This document shows positions 37,863-46,063 of a stretch of DNA of 64,000 nt, piece by piece. The number at the start of each line of letters is the position of its first letter. The stretch's first letter is position 1. The DNA lies in NCBI RefSeq assembly GCF_000300855.1, contig NZ_ALJF01000001.1, forward strand, positions 62,001 through 126,000. Direction: 5' to 3'. The stretch is from Agrobacterium albertimagni AOL15 (GTDB lineage Bacteria; Pseudomonadota; Alphaproteobacteria; Rhizobiales; Rhizobiaceae). Below the pieces are notes generated by a model. It made no database searches, was not told the origin of the DNA, and saw nothing but the letters and a program-made list of their open reading frames with translations. The translations under genes and the position numbers were made by a program.

Positions 37863-38461
37863 TCGTGGGTAACGTCACCTTTGTAGGTCACCAGTCGCAA
37901 GCCAGCATCACGAGACTATCGAGCCCGCCACATTTGCGAGCCACAGGGCTTGCCGAGCAACCGACGGGCCGCGGTCCTGGTGACATGGCGACCTGAGCTG
38001 CTACGGTGGCGGAGCCGATGGTCAGTTGACCGAAGAAGGATCGAAGGCCCTGACGGGCAGGTGTTGCGGCGAACGCTGACCGTCCACACACCAAAGCCTG
38101 GTTTGTCGCCATGGCACTCGATCGGATTCGGCCGAAGCACGAAACGGCATGGGTCGTTCGCCCGTGACACCGGGCGGGAGGATCCGCGCGGGTATTTGTC
38201 CCAGTCGGTCTTTAGTGTCGGGCTTGGAACGCCGTGCGGCGTCCATTTCAACGCCGGGCGAAAGGTTTGTATAGCGAAAAGCAAGCACGATCGGCATGTC
38301 CGGCACGCGCTTATTGGCGGGTTTCGCCAGCGCCGCGAGCGACAGGACGTTCGCTTGAAGAATTCAAGCCTAGTTGGGCGAGCCACTCATCAACCGGGGC
38401 GCCTTTGGCCGATCGACATGAGGCTGGTCAGCTTTCCGTCAGGGCCAACATGCGTTCGAGT
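37863..38461. other. Gene-free stretch
   Basis: 599 bases between the GGDEF gene and the ferritin-like pseudogene. Long frames on both strands overlap one another and show Arg/Ser-rich translation typical of non-coding GC-rich DNA. No gene is supported; given the decayed neighbour, eroded sequence is likely. Confidence 0.5.
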
Positions 38462-38774
38462 TTACAGCGTGTCTGCGGTGCTTTCTGTCCATTTGCGATG
38501 GCGAAGCTCATCCTCATGGGCCTTGTTGGCGAGCGCAATCTTGCCCGTCGTCAGCATCTCTTTCATGTCGCCTTCAGTCGGCGCATCAATCCCGAGCTCG
38601 CCTGCCTTCTCGGTGAGCACCTTGACGTGCTGCAGATCATCCTCTCTGAACTCAGAAATCTTGGCGCTGACGGTCTTGGCGCTTGATGCAGGAATCATGC
38701 GCCGCAATCGCATCATGCTCGAGATAGAGCAGATGCTTGACCAGTTCTTCGATGCTGCTTTCGTTGCCTACCAT
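38462..38774 (-). pseudogene. Broken ferritin-like four-helix protein (DUF2383/DUF892 type)
   Basis: From the ATG at 38774 one frame reads SSIEELVKHLLYLEHDAIAAHDS and stops early. A second frame continues the same protein with SAKISEFREDDLQHVKVLTE and PTEGDMKEMLTTGKIALAN, then jumps to KAHEDELRHRKWTESTADTL and a normal TAA. The helix motifs (LEHDAI, DLQHVKVL, DELRHRKW) are those of ferritin-like stress proteins of about 160 residues. Here a frameshift splits helix 2 and about 50 residues are missing before the last helix, so the gene is inactive. Confidence 0.7.
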
Positions 38775-38995
38775 CGTGACCGTGCGTGCTTCTCCTTTGT
38801 CGATGTGTCAGGGTCTGACAACAGCTCGCGTCGAAGGTTTCGGTCCTCGCCTGCCTCGCAGACGGCGCAGCGGCATGGGGCATGGGGAAAATGCAGGGCT
38901 CTCGGTGGCTGTGCGACGGAACGGTGGAGCGGCTGTATTGCCCGCTGAAATCCCCGTTCAACCATCCTCGTCCGTCCCGATGTGTGACTTTCCTG

Positions 38996-39232
38996 TCAGT
39001 CGGGATTCATCTTCAACAAGGCCGCGCTGGACGCTGCCTTGCCCTTCCCGTCATCGCCAGCGAACTGCGCACTTGCCGCTTCGTTCGCTTCTGTTATTGC
39101 ATCAGCTTCATCGGGCGACGAAGGGGTCGCGCGACCTGCCCGCTCCCAGTGATCTTCGTGCTTGTCGGAGGGACGCCCCTCCTCCTCCCAGATCTGGTAG
39201 GCGCGTTCGCGTTGCTGTTGCTCACGATCCAT
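38996..39232 (-). CDS. DUF2934 domain protein
   Basis: 78 residues, MDREQQQRERAYQIWEEEGR followed by PSDKHEDHWERAGR. This RAYQIWE-EG-P--(H/R)--HWERA pattern is the DUF2934 motif; the rest is acidic and low in complexity (about residues 38-70). The ATG at 39232 has GGAGGACAGAGAAA upstream. The longer frame to 39499 is not supported. These short proteins are widespread in rhizobia and have no known function. Confidence 0.8.
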   Translation of the reverse strand: MDREQQQRERAYQIWEEEGRPSDKHEDHWERAGRATPSSPDEADAITEANEAASAQFAGDDGKGKAASSAALLKMNPD

Positions 39233-39474
39233 TTTCTCTGTCCTCCGTCTCGTGTTTGCAGAACCTGCCAAACCTTCCTTCGTTCCACGGCAGCACCTAT
39301 CGAAGCACTGATCATTTGGGGACGCCTCTAGCCCGAACAATCGTAGCTCCGTCCAGGCGAAGCCGGATGGTGGCGGTTCGGCACTCCGCTGTGTTGCGGT
39401 GAACTCATGGAGTGACCTCGGCACCATCCCAACTCGCCAGCAAGCCAGATTGCGCAAATCCATGTTGTCTGACA

Positions 39475-39485
39475 AACGGGGCCCA
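39475..39485. promoter_or_regulatory. Predicted GntR operator site 1
   Basis: TTGTCTGACAA, a perfect palindrome around its central T, identical to the one at 44792. It is 159 bases upstream of the binding-protein ATG. Confidence 0.6.
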
Positions 39486-39585
39486 GCTTGAGCCATCACG
39501 AAAGGAGATGGCTGGATCAGCTTTTTTCATGCGGCCTCAGGCCCCTGAAACATTGACAGTATCGCAGACATGACATCAACTGGGC

Positions 39586-39596
39586 TTGTCAGACAT
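39586..39596. promoter_or_regulatory. Predicted GntR operator site 2
   Basis: TTGTCAGACAT, with a perfect TGTC-A-GACA core, lies 48 bases upstream of the binding-protein ATG, where it could block or overlap the promoter. Confidence 0.55.
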
Positions 39597-39644
39597 CTTA
39601 CATATATGGGGATCAAGGTCTGTCGATGTTCAAGGAGGAATATC

Positions 39645-40472
39645 ATGAGGAAACTGGTTGCCGGCCTGCTGCTGGGAGCAGCAGCCCTTGCATTCACGAC
39701 GGCGGCGCAGGCTGGCGCAACGCTTGATCGGGTCATGGAGAACAAGACAATGGTCGTGGCGACCAACAGCGGTTGGCCACCCCAGAGCTATCTCGACGAC
39801 AACAATGAGATGGTGGGATTTGACATCGATGTGTCGAACGAAATCGCCAAGCGTCTGGGTGTCGAGGTCCGCTTCGAGACCCCGGACTGGGCGACGCTGA
39901 CCGGCGGCCGTTGGCAGGGGCGCTATGATCTTGGCGTCGGATCCGTCACGCCGACCAAGGCGCGCGCACAGGTGATCGATTTCGTCGGCATCTATTATTT
40001 CAGCCCTTACGTCTATGTTCTGCACAAGGACAGCACGGCACGCTCGGTCGACGACCTGAAGGGCAAGGTGATCGGCGTCGAGACAGCAACCACATCCGAG
40101 GACTTCATCAACCGTCGCCTCGAAATCGATGCGCCGGGCCTGCCGCCGGTCGAATACAAGCTGGAGCCGGGCGAGGTGCGCACATTCGCCGATTCCATGC
40201 TTCCGTTCGACGACCTGCGTCTTGGCGACGGCACGCGTCTCGACGCGGTGATCGCCCCGGAACAGACCGCCCTCAATGCGATCAAGAATGGTTATCCCCT
40301 GCGCATTCTTGAAGGCGAATACGCGTTTCGCGAACCGCTTGTCGTGATTGCCGAGAAGGTCGATCCGGACTGGACCGCAAAAGTCGGCGGCATCATCGAC
40401 GAGATGAAGCAGGATGGCACCTTGGGCGCGCTCACGACCAAGTGGTACGGCAAGGACTACAGCGCCAATTGA
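39645..40472 (+). CDS. Amino-acid-type ABC transporter substrate-binding protein (family 3)
   Basis: 275 residues. The signal peptide MRKLVAGLLLGAAALAFTTA ends with AQA. The family 3 fold is shown by LDRVMENKTMVVATNSGWPP, FDIDVSNEIAKRLGVEV and GSVTPTKARAQVIDF. It would bind a polar amino acid or amino-acid conjugate in the periplasm. It starts an operon with an oxidoreductase, permease, ATPase, SIS protein and sugar kinase; the last two point to a fructosyl-amino acid as ligand. The start is fixed by AAGGAGG upstream of 39645. A strong hairpin follows the stop. Confidence 0.9.
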   Translation: MRKLVAGLLLGAAALAFTTAAQAGATLDRVMENKTMVVATNSGWPPQSYLDDNNEMVGFDIDVSNEIAKRLGVEVRFETPDWATLTGGRWQGRYDLGVGSVTPTKARAQVIDFVGIYYFSPYVYVLHKDSTARSVDDLKGKVIGVETATTSEDFINRRLEIDAPGLPPVEYKLEPGEVRTFADSMLPFDDLRLGDGTRLDAVIAPEQTALNAIKNGYPLRILEGEYAFREPLVVIAEKVDPDWTAKVGGIIDEMKQDGTLGALTTKWYGKDYSAN

Positions 40473-40478
40473 TCCGAC

Positions 40479-40507
40479 GGGCGCGGAGAGGCGAAAACTC
40501 CGCGCCC
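40479..40507 (+). promoter_or_regulatory. Perfect 10-bp hairpin after the binding-protein gene
   Basis: GGGCGCGGAG (40479-40488) pairs perfectly with CTCCGCGCCC (40498-40507) around a 9-base loop, 7 bases after the stop codon. No T-run follows. As at 1153 and 9974, it probably raises binding-protein mRNA relative to downstream genes. Confidence 0.6.
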
Positions 40508-40525
40508 CAACCTTACCGGTGCCTC

Positions 40526-41806
40526 ATGCATTATCCCGATACCTATTATTCCCGCACGCTTGCCGACCAGAAGGTGCGGCCCGCGCTTTCAGGCAGCATT
40601 GCCTGTGACACACTGGTGATTGGCGGCGGCCTGGCTGGCCTGACGACGGCGCTTCAACTGGCGCGTGGCGGGCAGAACGTCGTGGTCCTCGAAGCAAGGT
40701 CGATCGGATTTGGCGCGTCCGGCCGCAATGGCGGCTTCGTCAGCGCCGGCTATGCGACAGGCATCGAAGAGATCGAAAGGATGAGCGACGCAAAGTCCGC
40801 CGATCAACTCTATCGAATGTCGATCGAAGGTGTCGACTTCGTTCGGGACACGATTGCCCGACTTGGAATTTCCTCTGCCGATCCGGTGCAGGGGATCACC
40901 AGCGTGATGCGCTACGACGATGCGGACGGGCTAAAGAGCCATGCTTCGAATGCCGAGCAGAAATTCGGCCAGAAGCTTGACTATCTCAATACGGAGAGCT
41001 TGCGACAGAGCCTGAAATCGCCCCGCTATTTCCATGGTGTTCGCGACCGCCAAGCGTTCCACATCCACCCTCTCAACTATCTCAGAGGCATCGCCGACGA
41101 GATCGAACGGCTCGGCTGCCTGATCTTCGAAGGGTCTAGTGCAACTGCCACTGATCTTGCACCCTACAAAAAGCAGGTGAGGACCAAAAATGGCGTGGTC
41201 ACGGCCACCACGGTCGTCTTTGCGACCGGGGGCTATACCGGTCGCGTCAATCCGCGCCTGAGGCGCGCCGTCTTGCCGATTGCCACCTATGTCATGGTCA
41301 GCGAAGAGGCGCCGGATCTGATCGCGTCTGCCATCACGACACGCGACGGCATTGGCGACAACCGTCGGGCCGGCGACTATTACCGCCTCGTCGCGGGCGG
41401 CAAACGCCTGCTCTGGGGCGGGCGGATCACGACCCGTGCCGCCTCGACCTCCGGTCTTGTTCAGGAACTTCGGCGTGAGATGACCAGCACCTATCCGCAA
41501 TTGCGCGCGCTCAAGACGGAGCTCGCCTGGTCCGGCCTGATGGCCTATGCCCGCCACCTGATGCCTCAGATCGGCGAGATGCAGCCTGGCGTGTGGCACT
41601 GCACGGCCTTTGGCGGCCATGGCCTCAATACCACGGCGATCGGCGGCAAGGTGGTTGCAGAAGCGATCCTTGGCCAAAGCGATCGTCACCTCGTGTTCTC
41701 ACCCTTTGGCCTGTCCTGGGCCGGAGGCATGGCCGGGCTTGCCGTCGCCCAACTCACCTACTGGAAGCTCCAGGCTGAAGACTGGTGGCGTGAGCGGGCC
41801 GCCTGA
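40526..41806 (+). CDS. FAD-dependent amine oxidoreductase (DAO family)
   Basis: 426 residues from MHYPDTYYSRTLADQKVRP. The FAD-binding Rossmann motif VIGGGLAGLTTALQLARGG is at about residues 31-49, followed by the GFGASGRNGGFV loop typical of the PuuB/OrdL and glycine-oxidase-like branch. FATGGYTGR and the C-terminal FGGHGLNTT complete the FAD site. The family oxidises secondary amines, such as gamma-glutamylputrescine, sarcosine or fructosyl amines. In this operon it could oxidatively cleave an imported Amadori compound or process its amino-acid moiety. The choice among these is open. Confidence 0.87.
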   Translation: MHYPDTYYSRTLADQKVRPALSGSIACDTLVIGGGLAGLTTALQLARGGQNVVVLEARSIGFGASGRNGGFVSAGYATGIEEIERMSDAKSADQLYRMSIEGVDFVRDTIARLGISSADPVQGITSVMRYDDADGLKSHASNAEQKFGQKLDYLNTESLRQSLKSPRYFHGVRDRQAFHIHPLNYLRGIADEIERLGCLIFEGSSATATDLAPYKKQVRTKNGVVTATTVVFATGGYTGRVNPRLRRAVLPIATYVMVSEEAPDLIASAITTRDGIGDNRRAGDYYRLVAGGKRLLWGGRITTRAASTSGLVQELRREMTSTYPQLRALKTELAWSGLMAYARHLMPQIGEMQPGVWHCTAFGGHGLNTTAIGGKVVAEAILGQSDRHLVFSPFGLSWAGGMAGLAVAQLTYWKLQAEDWWRERAA

Positions 41807-41820
41807 AAGGACTTCAAAAC

Positions 41821-42792
41821 ATGATCGGTCGTCTCATCCTCACATATCCTTCAGCCACGCGCCTGATTGGCGGCATGGTCATGCTCACGCTGGTCGCGGT
41901 TCTCCTTTACAGCCTGGGCGTCAGCTCCGCCTGGATCGGCAGGCTGTTCCCTGGCTCGGAGGGCTTTCTTGCCGACAATCCATCCGGCGCAAGAGCGCTT
42001 TCTGCTGCCGTCATCGCGATTATCATCGCCATCAACTGGAAGCTTTTGCACCTGTTGAAACGGAACTATCAGATCATCGCGGTCTGGGTGGAGCTCTTTG
42101 CTCTGCTGATGGTGTTCTTCCACTCCTTCGACCTGTCTTTCGCCTTCATCGCCAAGAAGATCGGCTTCCTGATCACGCAAGGGGTGACGACGACACTGTT
42201 CATTTCGGCGATTTCAATCGCCATCGCCACAGCCATTGCCTTGGCCGGTGCCATTGCCAAGCTCTCGCGCAACGGTGTGATCTACGGTCTGGCGACGTTT
42301 TACACATCGCTCTTTCGCGGCCTGCCCCTGCTCATGCAGATCTACATCATCTACCTGGGCCTGCCTCAGGTGGGCTATGTCATCGGCGCCATCCCGGCCG
42401 GGATTCTCGCCTTGTCCCTGTGCTACGGCGCCTACATGACCGAGATATTCAGGGCCGGCATCGAGAGCATTTCGCGCGGCCAGACCGAGGGTGCCACCGC
42501 ACTGGGCCTGTCGCCGAGCCAGACCATGGGGCTCGTCATCCTGCCTCAGGCAATGCGTGTCATCATTCCGCCGACCGGCAACCAGTTCATCGCCATGCTC
42601 AAGGATTCGTCGCTTGTCTCGGTCGTCGGCGTCTGGGAGATCATGTATCTTGCAAGAACCCAGGGACAGACGGAGTTCCGCCATATCGAGATGCTGATTA
42701 CCGCCTCGATGATTTACTGGATCCTGTCCATCGGGCTGGAATTCCTGCAGGCAAGGATCGAGGAACGGTTCGGGCGCTTCAATGTCCGCTGA
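41821..42792 (+). CDS. Amino-acid ABC transporter permease (HisM/GlnP type)
   Basis: 323 residues, longer than the usual 220-240 because of an N-terminal part with extra membrane spans (about residues 15-110). The core has TTLFISAISIAIATAIALAG, YTSLFRGLPLLMQIY and the EAA-type loop EGATALGLSPSQTMGLVILPQAMR (about 225-248). With only one permease in the operon the channel is probably a homodimer. The ATG at 41821 follows AAGGACTTCAAAAC. Its 3' end overlaps the remnant EamA gene by 11 bases. Confidence 0.9.
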   Translation: MIGRLILTYPSATRLIGGMVMLTLVAVLLYSLGVSSAWIGRLFPGSEGFLADNPSGARALSAAVIAIIIAINWKLLHLLKRNYQIIAVWVELFALLMVFFHSFDLSFAFIAKKIGFLITQGVTTTLFISAISIAIATAIALAGAIAKLSRNGVIYGLATFYTSLFRGLPLLMQIYIIYLGLPQVGYVIGAIPAGILALSLCYGAYMTEIFRAGIESISRGQTEGATALGLSPSQTMGLVILPQAMRVIIPPTGNQFIAMLKDSSLVSVVGVWEIMYLARTQGQTEFRHIEMLITASMIYWILSIGLEFLQARIEERFGRFNVR

Positions 42793-43260
42793 CATTGTCC
42801 CTCTTCAAGGCACCGCATCCGGCTTGAACAACAGGCGCGGCGTCATCTTGACCCTCGTTGCATTCGCTGTCTTTTCCGGCACCGACGCTCTGGTCAAACT
42901 CTGTGCCGAGCGGCTGGCGTCACCGCAAGTCACATTGGGGGTCACGTTCGCCGCCTTCCTCCTGCTATGCGCCCATGCCGTTGCGACCGGCGGCCTGTCC
43001 AGGCTCTTGCCCCGCCAGCCTGGACTTGCCGTCCTGCGCGCGGTGCTGGCATCTTGCTGCTCGTCGGCCACGGGCTTCTGATCCGCGCGTTCAGAATCGG
43101 GGAAGCTTCGGTCGTGGCCCCCGTTCCAGTACAGCCAGATCATCTGGGGCTGCCTCTACGGCGCACTGCTGTTTGCGGCCCCGATTGAAATTCACACTCT
43201 GGCAGGAGCTGCGATCATCATCGTCTCCGGCTGGTGGTTAACCGATAAGTCGAGGACAAT
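42782..43260 (+). pseudogene. EamA-family transporter remnant within the operon
   Basis: An intact-looking start (MSADIVPLQGTASGLNNRRG, with EamA TM1-TM3) runs to a stop at 43081. The protein sequence continues in another frame as ILLLVGHGLLIRAFRIGEAS, then returns to the first frame at 43121 as PFQYSQIIWGCLYGALLF and TLAGAAIIIVSGWWL. Intact members have about 290 residues; about 160 are represented. This implies an internal deletion near 43045 that removed the middle membrane spans, plus a one-base insertion near 43118. It overlapped the permease stop, so it was once a coupled operon member. Confidence 0.78.
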
Positions 43261-43262
43261 CC

Positions 43263-44015
43263 ATGACCCTATTTTCAGAGCCCATGCCGGAAATCGCCCT
43301 GACACGCGTGCACAAGTGGTATGGCGGATTTCATGCGCTCGATGACATCAATCTTGAGATTTCGAGCGGCGAGCGCGTGGTGATCTGTGGCCCCTCGGGC
43401 TCGGGGAAATCAACGCTTATCCGCTGCGTCAACCGCCTGGAAGTGCATCAGGAAGGCCGGATCATCGTCGGGGGCATCGAGCTCGACGGCGATGAGAAGA
43501 AGGCCGACCGCGTGCGCCGGGATGTCGGAATGGTGTTCCAGCAATTCAACCTGTTTCCGCATCTGACCATTCTGGAGAACTGCATTCTCGCACCGGTCTG
43601 GGTGAAGAAGATGGCAAAGAGCGAAGCTCGCGAGATCGCGATGCACTTCCTCAGGCGCGTGCGCATCCCTGAGCAGGCCGACAAATATCCAGGTCAGCTG
43701 TCGGGCGGCCAGCAGCAGCGCGTCGCCATTGCGCGGGCGCTATGCATGACCCCGCGGATCATGCTGTTCGACGAGCCCACCTCGGCACTCGACCCCGAAA
43801 TGGTCAAGGAGGTGCTCGACACGATGGTGGAGCTCGCAAAAGAAGGCATGACCATGGTCTGCGTGACCCATGAAATGGGATTTGCAAAAGAGGTCGCGGA
43901 TCGGGTGATCTTCATGGATCGCGGTCGTGTCGTTGAACAGGCTGCCCCGGCCCAGTTCTTTGCAAGCCCGCAAACCGACCGTGCTCAACTGTTCCTCAGC
44001 CAGTTGCTGCACTGA
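43263..44015 (+). CDS. Amino-acid ABC transporter ATP-binding protein (GlnQ/HisP type)
   Basis: 250 residues with Walker [10 protein letters not shown] (about residues 42-50), [15 protein letters not shown], signature [15 protein letters not shown], Walker [16 protein letters not shown] and [14 protein letters not shown], the hallmark of the polar-amino-acid branch. It works with the binding protein at 39645 and permease at 41821. The start at 43263 overlaps the end of the decayed EamA gene; M codons at 43263 and 43284 are both possible. Confidence 0.93.
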   Translation: MTLFSEPMPEIALTRVHKWYGGFHALDDINLEISSGERVVICGPSGSGKSTLIRCVNRLEVHQEGRIIVGGIELDGDEKKADRVRRDVGMVFQQFNLFPHLTILENCILAPVWVKKMAKSEAREIAMHFLRRVRIPEQADKYPGQLSGGQQQRVAIARALCMTPRIMLFDEPTSALDPEMVKEVLDTMVELAKEGMTMVCVTHEMGFAKEVADRVIFMDRGRVVEQAAPAQFFASPQTDRAQLFLSQLLH

Positions 44016-44029
44016 AGAGAACCGATCTT

Positions 44030-44761
44030 TCACTTCCTGACGAGGCTGAAGGTGAAGTGGCTGCCCCGGTGATAGTCCAATGCATAATTCACCGGCCGGC
44101 CGGCGGCATCAAAACAGGTCTCGGCAATCAGCAGGGCTGGACCAAAATCACGCAGGTCGTGACGCTCGACAACATCGTCCGGCAGCATGACCGAAGAGAC
44201 GGTGGCTGCCGACATGCGGGGACGGTGACGATACTGCTCGAGCAGATTGAGCAGGGAACCGCTCCAGTCGATATCATAGAGCTTGGCCGGTACGATCGAG
44301 CGCGGCACATAATCGACGCAGTAGAGGATCGGCTCATCCTCATGCAGGCGCAGCCTCTCAATGCGGATGACGCGGGCACTGGCGTCAAGGCATAGCCTCT
44401 CGCAGACGGCTGGAGAAGGATCCTCCTCGCTGATCGACAGAACCTTGTTAATCGGCGTGTAACCATAATGCCGCGCCATGTCCGTGACGCTCTCGAACAC
44501 GGTAATCGGGCGATCCACCTGCACGGCCGACATGGCAGAAATGAACCGGCCGCGGCCATGCTCCACGTAGATGATGTCGTCTTGCTCGAGGAGTTTCAAA
44601 GCTTCGCGCAGGGCCGGGCGCGAGATGTGGAAGCGTTTGGTCAACTGCGCTTCGGTCGGCAGCTTGTCACCGGGTTTGAGCCCGTCCGCCCGGATGAGCT
44701 CTGCAATCCGGTCCCTCAGCTGGATTGCCAGGGTTCTGGAGTCACGGATCGGTTCGTCCAC
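44030..44761 (-). CDS. GntR-family regulator (HutC/FrlR subfamily)
   Basis: 243 residues from a GTG at 44761 (GCGAGGCGACC upstream). The winged helix-turn-helix is at about residues 10-75 (LKPGDKLPTEAQLTKRF, RPALREALKLLEQDDIIYVEHGRG). A UTRA ligand domain follows (about 95-240; RLRLHEDEPILYCVDYVPRS, GSHFTFSLVRK). FrlR-type members sense fructosamine derivatives. It faces the ATPase gene tail to tail, and its 5' end is divergent from the SIS gene, with two copies of the palindrome in between. Repression of both the SIS-kinase genes and the upstream transport genes, relieved by a phosphorylated substrate, is inferred. Confidence 0.85.
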   Translation of the reverse strand: MDEPIRDSRTLAIQLRDRIAELIRADGLKPGDKLPTEAQLTKRFHISRPALREALKLLEQDDIIYVEHGRGRFISAMSAVQVDRPITVFESVTDMARHYGYTPINKVLSISEEDPSPAVCERLCLDASARVIRIERLRLHEDEPILYCVDYVPRSIVPAKLYDIDWSGSLLNLLEQYRHRPRMSAATVSSVMLPDDVVERHDLRDFGPALLIAETCFDAAGRPVNYALDYHRGSHFTFSLVRK

Positions 44762-44791
44762 GGTCGCCTCGCATTTTCTCTCAGACCGTTC

Positions 44792-44802
44792 TTGTCTGAC
44801 AA
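44792..44802. promoter_or_regulatory. Predicted GntR operator site 3
   Basis: TTGTCTGACAA, identical to the palindrome at 39475, lies 31 bases upstream of the GntR start codon and suggests autoregulation. Confidence 0.6.
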
Positions 44803-44914
44803 AGTCCTGGAGGTCAAGCACGCGAAGATTTGCGCACAGCCGCGAGCGCACCGAGGAATTTCTACGCCCTTCCTCCCCTCGCCTCGCTTGACGCAATCGC
44901 CCAAAGATGTCAGT

Positions 44915-44925
44915 TGTCTTACAAC
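44915..44925. promoter_or_regulatory. Predicted GntR operator site 4
   Basis: TTGTCTTACAA, one base different from the palindrome at 39475 and 44792, lies 49 bases upstream of the SIS-protein ATG, in a position to control that gene. Confidence 0.55.
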
Positions 44926-44973
44926 ATTAGCCCGGCGAATGCTTTGCGCCGTCATGTTCTGGAGAAGCGCCAC

Positions 44974-45987
44974 ATGCTCAATTTCGACGAAAATCGTTTC
45001 CTCAAGATCCAGGGAGGTGCTGTCGCTTTGCGGGCGCGTCTTGAGGACGTGATTTCGACTTGCCTAAAATCCGGTGCCGAGAACATCTTTTTCCTCGGTA
45101 CAGGCGGTGCGGCCATCCTGATGCAGCCGGCAGCGCAGCTCTTGCAGCGCCGCTCGCGATTCCCAACCTTCATCGACATGCCGGCCGAACTGATCCTGAC
45201 GGGATCGGCGAACCTGACGGCCAAATCTATCATCGTCATGCCATCGCTCTCGGGGACAACCAAGGAAAGCGTGGCACTGCTTGCAAAGATGAAGGAGATC
45301 GGCGCGACAGTCATAACTCTGGTTGGCCATGCCGATACGCCGCTTGGCCGGGGCGGTGATCATGTCTTCGTCAACTTCGCTGAAGACGACACCTCCTGTG
45401 AATCCTTTTACCTGCAATCGCTGTTCATCGCCCTGTCGATCATGCGCCACTGGGGAGAGCTCGAGAACCACGCGGAGATCACGGCGGAGCTCGACCGGCT
45501 CCCGCACCTGCTCCTTAGCGTGAAGCGTGGCTTCGAGCCGAAGGCGGCAGAATTTGCAACCAAGCTCGCCTCGGCCGACTATCACATCATCACCGGTGCC
45601 GGAAACGTCTGGCCGGAAGCCTTCTACTACGGGATGTGTATCCTGGAGGAAATGCAGTGGATCCGCACCCGCCCGGTCCACGCCTCCGACTTCTTCCACG
45701 GAACACTGGAGCTCATCGAAAAGGATGTCAGCCTCATCCTGTTCAAGGGGGAAGACGCACTGCGGCCGCTTGCAAACCGCGTCGAGGCCTTCGTGCCGCA
45801 ATACACCGACAGACTGATCGTGCTCGATACGGCAGAATTCGAACTGGAAGGCATTTCGCCGGAAGTCCGCGCCCTCATCTCTCCGATCCTGCTTGCAACC
45901 TTGCTTGAGCGCATCAGCGCGCATCTCGAGGTCCTGCGCGATCATCCCTTGACGACACGCCGCTATTACAAGCGCGTTGCCTACTGA
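44974..45987 (+). CDS. SIS-domain sugar isomerase/deglycase (FrlB-like)
   Basis: 337 residues with two SIS domains (about 30-165 and 185-320): NIFFLGTGGAAILMQPAA, SLSGTTKESVALL (phosphosugar-binding Ser/Thr loop) and ITGAGNVWPEAFYYGMCILE. The length and DFFHGTLELIEKDV are typical of FrlB/AgaS-like deglycases. FrlB splits fructosamine-6-phosphate into glucose 6-phosphate and an amino acid or amine. The adjacent PfkB kinase and GntR gene support that role. The start at 44974 has TGGAGAAGCGCCAC upstream. Confidence 0.87.
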   Translation: MLNFDENRFLKIQGGAVALRARLEDVISTCLKSGAENIFFLGTGGAAILMQPAAQLLQRRSRFPTFIDMPAELILTGSANLTAKSIIVMPSLSGTTKESVALLAKMKEIGATVITLVGHADTPLGRGGDHVFVNFAEDDTSCESFYLQSLFIALSIMRHWGELENHAEITAELDRLPHLLLSVKRGFEPKAAEFATKLASADYHIITGAGNVWPEAFYYGMCILEEMQWIRTRPVHASDFFHGTLELIEKDVSLILFKGEDALRPLANRVEAFVPQYTDRLIVLDTAEFELEGISPEVRALISPILLATLLERISAHLEVLRDHPLTTRRYYKRVAY

Positions 45988-46063
45988 AAGAGTTGCGCAA
46001 ACAGGGCCGCGCCTGGACAATGCGCGGCTCAAAAGCACCGACCTTGACCAGAGGCGACATTGA

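Larger units (their letters stand above)
39233..39644. promoter_or_regulatory. Control region of the predicted Amadori-compound operon
   Basis: 412 bases upstream of the binding-protein gene. It contains TTGTCTGACAA at 39475-39485 and a related TTGTCAGACAT at 39586-39596, matching sites beside the operon's GntR gene. A ribosome site, AAGGAGGAATATC, precedes the ATG at 39645. Confidence 0.55.

Noticed and set aside
37950..38948. 332-codon plus-strand frame downstream of the GGDEF gene
   Set aside because: It runs through the ferritin-like pseudogene on the opposite strand, and its translation is Arg/Ser-rich without motifs.
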